NCBI GenBank assembly: GCA_919902095.1
Contig: CAKKQL010000144.1
Coordinates: 1 to 12,707 of the forward strand
Length of the DNA: 12,707 bases
DNA from: Acidiferrobacterales bacterium
GTDB taxonomy: Bacteria; Pseudomonadota; Gammaproteobacteria; Acidiferrobacterales; Sulfurifustaceae
Direction of reading: 5' to 3'
The position numbers and the translations under genes are program-made. Of the stretch, positions 7,360 through 12,186 are shown one piece after another (position 1 is the first letter of the stretch; every line of letters begins with the position of its first letter). Under the pieces are notes generated by a model that did not search any database, was not told where the DNA came from, and worked only from the letters and a program-made list of their open reading frames with translations.

Positions 7360-8048
7360 GTGCAGGACGCTGCCGCTGTCCGGTCGATGCGCGCGCGACC
7401 GGTATAGTTGACAAACACTGTGACCGCCTTTGATGCCCCCCGGCTGTCACAGATCCGCATCGTGATCTCCGAATCGGTTGTCATGGTCGTCAGACCGGAA
7501 CCGGTAAAAACAATGCTATTCGTGGTCGAGCCGATGGAATTCAGAGTGTTATTGCCGTCCAGCGATTCCCGGACTCGAAGAACGGTCTCGCTGGAATCCA
7601 GGGTACTGTCTGAATCGGTATCGACATAGATAACGCGTCCCGCAGACCAAGCGGCAGAGGTGCTGCAGCTGGGGGAGGTTGCCGTACCGCCTTGCCTGCA
7701 AACCGTTACATTGGCTGCACGTCGGACTGCCTCGCTGCGGGCGAGGTTCAGGTCCGCGATGAAATCATTTGCCTGCGTTGTCAGCCGTTGATCGAGAATG
7801 AATGCCTGCATAGCCGGTGCAGCGAGGGCGATCAGAATTCCAGCGATTGTCAGGGTGATAATCAATTCAACAAGCGTAAAACCGTGCTTGTATTTATCAA
7901 GTACGACGGACGGTATATTTCTGCAGACTGATGGATTGACTAACGGTATATTATGGCTGATAAACGGTAATTCAGGCGCAATAAATAAAGCTGCCTTGGT
8001 GCCGGCGATAGTTATGTCCAGAGTTCTAGCCGGGGATTTCGCTGCCAT
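7356..8048 (-). CDS. fimT: GspH/FimT-family pseudopilin, first gene of the minor-pilin operon
   Basis: This is a FimT/FimU-type minor pilin in the fimU position next to pilV. The prepilin motif is KYKHG/FTLVEL, cleaved after Gly56 of the longest frame, followed by a helix to about residue 80 and the GspH signature DLNLARSEAVRRAANVTVC. The C-terminus holds GRAR (217-220), the GRxR motif that in Legionella FimT contributes to DNA binding in natural transformation. Its presence favours FimT over FimU, although it may do both jobs here. The start is doubtful. ATG at 8048 is the only standard in-frame start but would give a 56-residue leader, very long for a type IV prepilin, with GAGG just one base before it. 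A probable operator (7906-7968) lies inside this extension. The real start may be a rare codon, or the sequence may carry a small indel near 7893-7900. Confidence 0.85.
   Translation of the reverse strand: MAAKSPARTLDITIAGTKAALFIAPELPFISHNIPLVNPSVCRNIPSVVLDKYKHGFTLVELIITLTIAGILIALAAPAMQAFILDQRLTTQANDFIADLNLARSEAVRRAANVTVCRQGGTATSPSCSTSAAWSAGRVIYVDTDSDSTLDSSETVLRVRESLDGNNTLNSIGSTTNSIVFTGSGLTTMTTDSEITMRICDSRGASKAVTVFVNYTGRARIDRTAAASCT
7906..7968 (-). promoter_or_regulatory. LytTR/AlgR-type direct-repeat operator
   Basis: Reading the - strand, ACCGTTTAT (7960-7968) and ACCGTTAGT (7939-7947) both fit the LytTR rule [TA][AC][CA]GTTN[AG][TG] perfectly and are separated by 12 bases, the known spacing (12-13). 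A third copy, ACCGTCCGT (7906-7914), has one mismatch and starts 33 bases further on, about three helical turns. The copies extend to CCGTTTATC, CCGTTAGTC and CCGTCCGTC, close to the AlgR box CCGTTCGTC. AlgR is known to activate the fimU-pilVWXY1Y2E operon of Pseudomonas. A possible -10 (AATATA, 7914-7919) follows the middle repeat by about 20 bases. The motif match is seen; the binding protein and promoter are inferred. Confidence 0.6.
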
Positions 8049-8085
8049 ACCTCAGAGATTTCGATACGGACTTGCCTAAGTGTAA

Positions 8086-8105
8086 TGCCAATATCGGGGT
8101 TGGCA
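8086..8105. repeat. inverted repeat TGCCAA-N8-TTGGCA
   Basis: Perfect 6-base arms surround an 8-base spacer, 38 bases upstream of the longest fimT start. It could be an operator or a small hairpin. It resembles half of a sigma-54 -24 element, but the matching -12 is missing. The role is unknown. Confidence 0.35.
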
Positions 8106-8306
8106 ATGAAGCCTGATATTAAAGTATGGCGGTGGTTGTATGGCTGACGGAAATCGCCGACTTAAGTTTTCCTTGTATTACATAGTGAAGGGTGGAGTCG
8201 CTGGCCTTTTTCTGTCCGTACATGCCTGACTGACTGGAAGACGGATAGTGGCTCTGAACCGATAGGCGGTTATGCAGGCATTGGCCATGAGGGAGAGCAG
8301 GGAGGC

Positions 8307-8323
8307 CCACGGTTCACCCGTGG
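8307..8323. repeat. inverted repeat CCACGG-N5-CCGTGG upstream of the Fur-family gene
   Basis: Perfect 6-base arms surround a 5-base spacer, centred at 8315, about 41 bases before the predicted transcription start at 8356. This is where class II activators often bind, and the -35 region here is poor, so an activator site is possible. It could also be a chance GC-rich hairpin. Confidence 0.3.
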
Positions 8324-8342
8324 CGGTATTCGGTTATCTGAT

Positions 8343-8357
8343 TTATAATCATTCCAA
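8343..8357 (+). promoter_or_regulatory. -10 element and PerR-box-like operator of the Fur-family gene
   Basis: A perfect TATAAT (8344-8349) lies so close to the ATG at 8358 that transcription should start at about 8356-8357, leaving an mRNA with almost no leader. The 15 bases TTATAAT-C-ATTCCAA match the 7-1-7 PerR box (TTATAAT-N-ATTATAA) at 12 of 14 defined positions. Binding there would block the promoter, the usual autoregulation of Fur-family genes. No clear -35 hexamer is seen (TGGCGG at the expected distance). Confidence 0.6.
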
Positions 8358-8783
8358 ATGCTACAGAAAACCAAGATACACGGGGAAACGGACATCGCCG
8401 GGCTGCTTCGCCGGCAGGGGATCCAGCCGACGTCCCAGCGGCTGCTGATTACGCGACTGCTTTTCGAGCGGTGTACGCATCTGTCCGCGGAGGACGTCTA
8501 TCGTCTCGTGAACGCCGCCGACAGGCGCGTCTCAAAGGCCACGGTTTACAACACCTTGAGGCTCCTGACCGAGAAGGGGGTGATTCGCGAGGTTATCGCC
8601 GATCCGAGCCGCGTATTCTACGACCCGAACACCTCCGTGCATCATCACTTTTACGATGTCGCAAGCGGCGAACTCACGGATATCGACGCGGCCCAGATAC
8701 AGGTCACGCAACTGCCGCCGCTGCCCGCGGGCGCGGACCTCGAACGCGTGGACGTTATAGTCAGGTTGCGGCGCGAGCATTGA
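8358..8783 (+). CDS. Fur/PerR/Irr-family metal-dependent transcriptional regulator
   Basis: This 141-residue DNA-binding regulator belongs to the ferric-uptake family. The winged helix covers about residues 12-80: GIQPTSQRLLITRLLF, then the recognition helix region VSKATVYNTLRLLTEKGVI (58-76). The dimer/metal domain follows with FYDP (Asp89), HHHFYD (His95-97) and ELTDID (Glu105, Asp108), plus His41. There is only one Cys (39), so the two CxxC motifs of the structural zinc site of Fur, Zur and classical PerR are absent. This and the HHH triplet resemble Irr-type members, some of which sense heme. The effector cannot be settled here (iron, heme or peroxide). ATG 8358 is the only start: an in-frame stop lies 12 bases upstream and there is no Shine-Dalgarno sequence, consistent with leaderless initiation. 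It stands alone, divergent from the pilus operon. Confidence 0.9.
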   Translation: MLQKTKIHGETDIAGLLRRQGIQPTSQRLLITRLLFERCTHLSAEDVYRLVNAADRRVSKATVYNTLRLLTEKGVIREVIADPSRVFYDPNTSVHHHFYDVASGELTDIDAAQIQVTQLPPLPAGADLERVDVIVRLRREH

Positions 8784-8790
8784 GCAACCA

Positions 8791-8811
8791 GGAACCGGTG
8801 TTCCCATTTTT
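8791..8811 (+). terminator. weak intrinsic terminator after the Fur-family gene
   Basis: Eight bases after the stop codon, GGAAC-CGGT-GTTCC forms a 5-pair stem with a 4-base loop, followed by C, A and five T. The stem is short, so termination may be partial. Confidence 0.45.
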
Positions 8812-8884
8812 GGCCGCCGTCCCCGGCGCGGCTTTGTCTCCGCCATCCCCGGCGTCGACGGTAGCCCGCTGCGGCGAATGCGCT

Positions 8885-8897
8885 TATACTGCCGGCC
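8885..8897 (+). promoter_or_regulatory. probable -10 and GC-rich discriminator of the tRNA promoter
   Basis: TATACT (8885-8890) lies about 30 bases before the tRNA and is followed by GCCGGCC, a GC-rich discriminator typical of stringently controlled stable-RNA promoters. No good -35 hexamer stands 16-18 bases upstream, so the call rests on the -10 and the context. Confidence 0.45.
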
Positions 8898-8920
8898 CGC
8901 GTAAACGCAGCCTGAATCTG

Positions 8921-8996
<76 letters not shown>

Positions 8997-9020
8997 TCTT
9001 CCCCGAGATCCGGCTCCTCC

Positions 9021-9032
9021 CATGGCGCCATG
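9021..9032. repeat. 12-base palindrome holding the ampD start codon
   Basis: CATGGCGCCATG is perfectly self-complementary and contains two ATGs. The second (9030) starts ampD; the first (9022) would give a three-codon frame ending in TGA that overlaps it as ATGA. This may be chance or may affect initiation, since no Shine-Dalgarno sequence precedes either ATG. Confidence 0.4.
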
Positions 9033-9608
9033 AAAGTAGACCCCGTAAGTGGACTCGTTGAGGGCGCGCATTACGTGCCGTCCCCCAACTGCGATGAGCG
9101 TCCGGACGGTCTGGCCCCAGAGGTTCTGATTATCCATTCCATCAGCTTGCCGCCGGGGCAGTTCGGCGGGCCCGGCATTGAGCAGTTTTTTTGCAATGCC
9201 CTCGACTTCGAAGAGCGCCCCTTCTATCAGGAAATCAGGGACCTGCAGGTTTCCGCTCATTTGCTGGTGCGGCGCGACGGCAAGGTCGTCCAGTTCGTGC
9301 CGCTGCACCGGCGTGCCTGGCATGCCGGCCAGTCCTGTTGCGAGGGGCGGACGCGGGTCAACGATTTCTCCATCGGCATCGAACTCGAGGGCAGCGATGA
9401 CCAGCCGTTCGAGCCGGTGCAGTATCAGACGTTGGCGGAGCTGACACATGCTATCAGGCGGGTCTACCCGGACATTACGCCCGATCGTATCTATGGGCAT
9501 GCCGACATCGCGCCGGGACGCAAGACCGACCCCGGTCCGCACTTCGACTGGGAGCGCTATCGCGCGACGTGCGCCAGCGACCCGCGGGGACGCGGGAAGA
9601 CAGGATGA
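9030..9608 (+). CDS. ampD: 1,6-anhydro-N-acetylmuramyl-L-alanine amidase AmpD
   Basis: AmpD is a cytosolic zinc amidase that removes the stem peptide from anhydro-muropeptides during cell-wall recycling and so keeps the AmpR/AmpC beta-lactamase signal low. The 192-residue protein aligns along its whole length with E. coli AmpD. Zinc ligands are His36 (in IIHSISLPPG), His157 (GHADIAP) and Asp167 (KTDPGP). The catalytic Glu118 is in FSIGIELEG and Lys165 is also present. The early motif VPSPNCDERPDG is typical. The in-frame GTG at 8982 lies inside the tRNA and is rejected; ATG 9030 gives the family N-terminus (VSGLVEGAHYVPSPN). There is no evident promoter or terminator in the 33 bases after the tRNA, so it may share the tRNA transcript. 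ampE follows after 69 bases. Confidence 0.97.
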   Translation: MKVDPVSGLVEGAHYVPSPNCDERPDGLAPEVLIIHSISLPPGQFGGPGIEQFFCNALDFEERPFYQEIRDLQVSAHLLVRRDGKVVQFVPLHRRAWHAGQSCCEGRTRVNDFSIGIELEGSDDQPFEPVQYQTLAELTHAIRRVYPDITPDRIYGHADIAPGRKTDPGPHFDWERYRATCASDPRGRGKTG

Positions 9609-9619
9609 CGTCAGGCTGC

Positions 9620-9649
9620 TTGCCACCGCGGTGTGCGCATCGGTACAGT
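9620..9649 (+). promoter_or_regulatory. possible weak promoter upstream of ampE
   Basis: TTGCCA (9620-9625) and TACAGT (9644-9649) are spaced by 18 bases and precede the ampE start by about 30 bases. The match to sigma-70 hexamers is moderate, and ampE may equally be read through from ampD. Confidence 0.3.
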
Positions 9650-9677
9650 ATCCACATCAGAAAAATATCAATGTCCC

Positions 9678-10610
9678 ATGAGTGAAACCCTGATCGCGAT
9701 CCTTCTCGCCGTCGCCCTGGACCGGTTCCTGCCGGACCGCCAGGGCATCAAGCCATTCGCCTGGTACCGCGACTGGGCCGAGTCCATCGAAGAACGCTTC
9801 AACGGCGGCAAACGCGTGCACGGCATCGGCGCGGTGCTGCTCGCCACGTTGCCGCTGCTGCTGGGCATGCTGCTGGTGCGCTACATCCTCGGCGAGCTCA
9901 GCGGCGTGCTGCGGTTCGCCTTCGACGTGTTCGTGCTCTATCTCTGCCTCGATATCTACCGCCTGGGCCGAAACGCGAGCGCGGTATCGGAGGCGATCGA
10001 GGCCGGCAATCTGCCGGAAGCGAACGAACACCTGAAGGAACTCAGCGGCAAGAGCGCTCCGGAACAGACCGAGGCGGCCATTGCACGCGCCACCGTCGAA
10101 ACCGTGCTCAAGCAGGGCAACTCGTTCGTCATCTCGCCGCTATTCTGGTTTTTCCTGTTCGGCCCCTTCGGCGCCGTGCTGCAGCGCCTGTCGTGCATTC
10201 TCGACATGCTCTGGGGCCACCGCTACGAGCGCTTCGCCGAGTTTGGTTGGGCCGCGGCGCGCTTCGACGACCTGCTCGGCTGGATTCCGGCGCGCGTCAC
10301 GGCACTGTCGTACGCGCTCATGGGCAGTTTCGAAGACGCATTGCACTGCTGGCGCCGGCGCATGGGCGTGTGGTCCGACATCAACAGCGGACCGCTGCTG
10401 GCCTCGGGCTTCGGTGCCATGCACATGCAGGCTTGCGAGGCGCTGCCGGAAGAGGGCGAATACGAGGTCAAGCCGGCCGAGCTCAGCGTGGTGCCGGACG
10501 CCGGCCACGTGCGCCGGGTCGTGGCGCTGGTGTGGCGCGTGCTGCTGCTGTGGCTGGTCATCGTCGTGCTGATGGAAGCCGCCCACCTGCTCGGTATCTT
10601 CGCCGGTTAA
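9678..10610 (+). CDS. ampE: inner-membrane protein AmpE (CobD/CbiB superfamily)
   Basis: AmpE is the membrane partner gene of ampD, described as a signalling modulator in beta-lactamase induction; its biochemical function is not established. The 310-residue product has hydrophobic segments near residues 46-70, 73-95, 150-175 and 278-308, and a short hydrophobic N-terminus. The motif LLGWIPARVTALSYALMG is shared by AmpE and the cobalamin enzyme CobD/CbiB, reflecting common ancestry. LFWFFLFGPFGAV is typical of AmpE. I chose ATG 9678 (MSETLIAILLAVALDRF) because it gives the family N-terminus; an upstream GTG at 9633 would add 15 unrelated residues. No Shine-Dalgarno sequence is visible. It follows ampD, as usual, but is also followed by cobalamin genes, so a CbiB-like role should be kept in mind, although the N-terminal part looks like AmpE. 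Confidence 0.9.
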   Translation: MSETLIAILLAVALDRFLPDRQGIKPFAWYRDWAESIEERFNGGKRVHGIGAVLLATLPLLLGMLLVRYILGELSGVLRFAFDVFVLYLCLDIYRLGRNASAVSEAIEAGNLPEANEHLKELSGKSAPEQTEAAIARATVETVLKQGNSFVISPLFWFFLFGPFGAVLQRLSCILDMLWGHRYERFAEFGWAAARFDDLLGWIPARVTALSYALMGSFEDALHCWRRRMGVWSDINSGPLLASGFGAMHMQACEALPEEGEYEVKPAELSVVPDAGHVRRVVALVWRVLLLWLVIVVLMEAAHLLGIFAG

Positions 10611-10620
10611 TTCTCCGACT

Positions 10621-10636
10621 GCCGCCCCCCGGCGGC
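10621..10636 (+). terminator. GC-rich hairpin between ampE and cobC
   Basis: GCCGCC-CCCC-GGCGGC forms a 6-pair GC stem with a 4-base loop, 10 bases after the ampE stop. There is no T tract, so it is at best a pause site or weak terminator. The 49-base gap is too short for a cobalamin riboswitch. Confidence 0.3.
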
Positions 10637-10659
10637 TGTTCCGGTTCCATTCCGCCAAC

Positions 10660-11271
10660 ATGCCGGCCAAGCAGATTACGACGGTGGATCTCCTTCGCCA
10701 TGGCGAGCCGGTCGGTGGCCGGCGCTACCGCGGGCAGACCGACGATCCCCTAAGTGATCAAGGCTGGCAGCAAATGCGGTCGGCGGTCGGCGAGCACTGC
10801 GACTGGGAGGCGATCGTCAGCTCGCCGCTGTCGCGTTGCGAGGCGTTTGCGCGCGAACTGGCGCAGCGACACGGGATCGCTCTCGATGTGGATGCGCGGC
10901 TGAGGGAGATCGGTTTTGGCGTCTGGGAAGGTCGCACGCCGGAAGAGCTGACGGCCCGGGATGCCGGCCTGCTCGCGCGATTTCTGGATGACCCGATAAC
11001 CCATGCACCGCCCGGCGCAGAACCTCTGGCGGCATTTCAGGCGCGTGTGGCCGCGGCCTGGGACGGCCTGCTCGTGCGGCACGGTGGCAAACATGTTCTG
11101 GTGGTGGCCCATGCTGGTGTTATCCGCATGGTGCTGAGCCGGGTGCTCGAGATTCCGCTGCATCGGGTTTTCCGGTTGCATGTGCCGAACGCCGGGCTTA
11201 CGCGTGTCCGCGTCGAACAGGATGGTGCGCGTAGCTTCCCGCAGTTGCTGTTTCACGCCGGGCAGCTGTGA
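10660..11271 (+). CDS. cobC: histidine phosphatase, probable alpha-ribazole phosphatase CobC
   Basis: This 203-residue protein is a member of the histidine phosphatase (phosphoglycerate mutase-like) superfamily. The phospho-acceptor is in LLRHGEP (His14). Other catalytic residues visible are Arg59 (SSPLSRC), Glu90 (FGVWEG) and His151 (VVAHAGVIRM). CobC dephosphorylates alpha-ribazole-5'-phosphate or the adenosylcobalamin 5'-phosphate intermediate in assembly of the nucleotide loop. The family alone does not fix the substrate. The call rests on the four-base overlap with a BtuF-like gene and the nearby adenosyltransferase, both of cobalamin metabolism, and on the WEGRTPEEL region often seen in CobC. 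The ATG at 10660 has no clear Shine-Dalgarno sequence. A phosphoglycerate mutase-like enzyme of another pathway remains possible. Confidence 0.82.
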   Translation: MPAKQITTVDLLRHGEPVGGRRYRGQTDDPLSDQGWQQMRSAVGEHCDWEAIVSSPLSRCEAFARELAQRHGIALDVDARLREIGFGVWEGRTPEELTARDAGLLARFLDDPITHAPPGAEPLAAFQARVAAAWDGLLVRHGGKHVLVVAHAGVIRMVLSRVLEIPLHRVFRLHVPNAGLTRVRVEQDGARSFPQLLFHAGQL

Positions 11272-12164
11272 AGCCGCCGATGTTCGCGCCTGCGCGGTTT
11301 CTTCTGGGCTGCCTGTTGCTGCTGGGCACCGGCGGCGTGACCGCCGGTATCAGCGTGCAGGACGATGCCGGCCGGACCGTCACTTTGACAAAGCCGGCGC
11401 AGCGCATTGTGAGTCTCGCCCCGCACCTGACCGAGATGCTGTTTGCTGCCGGCGCCGGCGGCCGTATCGTCGGGACCATCGAGTACAGCGATTATCCCGA
11501 GGCGGCAGAGAAAATTCCACGCATCGGCAGCAGCGCCGGCCTCGACCTTGAGGCAATCCTGGGGCTGCGGCCGGACCTGATTGTGGTCTGGAAGAGCGGC
11601 AACCCGGCGCGCCAGGTCGAGCGTCTGCACGAGCTTGGATTCCCGGTCTATGTTTCCGAGCCGCGCCGGCTCGCCGACATCGCTGCTTCCATCGAGCGGC
11701 TGGGAAAACTCGCGGGCACCGACGCGGTCGCCCGCCGGGCTGCGCGCGAATTTCGTGTGGGCCTGGACGCGCTGCGCGCACGCCCGGGTGCGCGCCCGCA
11801 GGTGCGGGTGTTCTATCAGGTGCTGGACCCGTTGCTCATTACCGTCAACGGCCAGCACATGATCGGCGACATCCTGCAACTGTGCGGGGGCGAGAATGTG
11901 TTTGCCGGGTTGCCGGCGCTGGCGCCGCGGGTGGACCTGGAAGCGGTGCTGGCCGCCAACCCGGAGGCGATCATCGCCGGCGGCACGGAAGCGGTCTGGC
12001 GGGAGTGGCTGGCGCGCTGGCGCGCTTGGCCGCGGTTGCGCGCGGTGCAGCGCGACAACCTGTTCTTCATTCCGGCGGACATCGTCCACCGTCATGGACC
12101 GCGCATTCTCCAGGGCGCCGAGGCGATCTGTGCGGCGCTGGAGCAGGCGCGCTCGCGCCGCTGA
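11268..12164 (+). CDS. btuF: periplasmic cobalamin-binding protein, BtuF-like
   Basis: This is a class III periplasmic substrate-binding protein of the BtuF/FhuD/FecB type (PF01497). The 298-residue product begins with a Sec signal sequence cleaved near residue 27 (LLLLGTGGVTAG). Next comes VQDDAGRTVTL, then RIVSLAPHLTEMLFAAGAGGRIVGTIEYSDYP, typical of BtuF, then the helix linker and a C-terminal lobe with NGQHMIGDILQLCGGENVFA and WPRLRAVQRDNLFFIP. It should deliver corrinoids to an ABC importer; no BtuC or BtuD permease genes are in the window. LLGC at 12-15 looks like a lipobox, but the hydrophobic run before it is too short, so a soluble protein is more likely. The GTG start overlaps the cobC stop as GTGA; ATG 11280 is an alternative. 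The cobC link favours cobalamin over iron-siderophore as ligand. Confidence 0.87.
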   Translation: MKPPMFAPARFLLGCLLLLGTGGVTAGISVQDDAGRTVTLTKPAQRIVSLAPHLTEMLFAAGAGGRIVGTIEYSDYPEAAEKIPRIGSSAGLDLEAILGLRPDLIVVWKSGNPARQVERLHELGFPVYVSEPRRLADIAASIERLGKLAGTDAVARRAAREFRVGLDALRARPGARPQVRVFYQVLDPLLITVNGQHMIGDILQLCGGENVFAGLPALAPRVDLEAVLAANPEAIIAGGTEAVWREWLARWRAWPRLRAVQRDNLFFIPADIVHRHGPRILQGAEAICAALEQARSRR

Positions 12165-12165
12165 C

Positions 12166-12186
12166 GGGAAGCCTTATGGCTTTTTT
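12166..12186 (+). terminator. intrinsic terminator of the cobC-btuF unit
   Basis: One base after the btuF stop, GGGAAGCC-TTAT-GGC then six T forms a hairpin (five Watson-Crick pairs, extended by three possible G-U pairs) running into the T tract. It overlaps the last codons and stop of the convergent adenosyltransferase gene. On the - strand the stem is present but the T tract is not. Confidence 0.6.

Larger units (their letters stand above)
8049..8357. other. intergenic region between divergent fimT and the Fur-family gene
   Basis: These 309 bases separate the divergent pilus operon and the regulator gene. I see no convincing gene. A 63-codon frame on the - strand (8119-8310) has no family likeness. 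The region holds two short inverted repeats (8086-8105 and 8307-8323) and, at its right end, the -10 element and operator-like box of the Fur-family gene. It is somewhat richer in A+T than its neighbours. I see no riboswitch or sRNA that I recognise. Confidence 0.6.

Noticed and set aside
8070..8105. possible sigma-54 promoter for fimT (TTGGCA on the - strand)
   Set aside because: A TGGC is present but the -12 element (TTGC) is missing at the required spacing; TTAG stands there.
8119..8310. 63-codon - strand frame between fimT and the Fur-family gene
   Set aside because: No recognisable motif, no good ribosome site, and it lies in a likely regulatory region.
10611..10659. cobalamin riboswitch before cobC
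   Set aside because: The gap is only 49 bases, far too short, and no B12-box-like sequence is seen.
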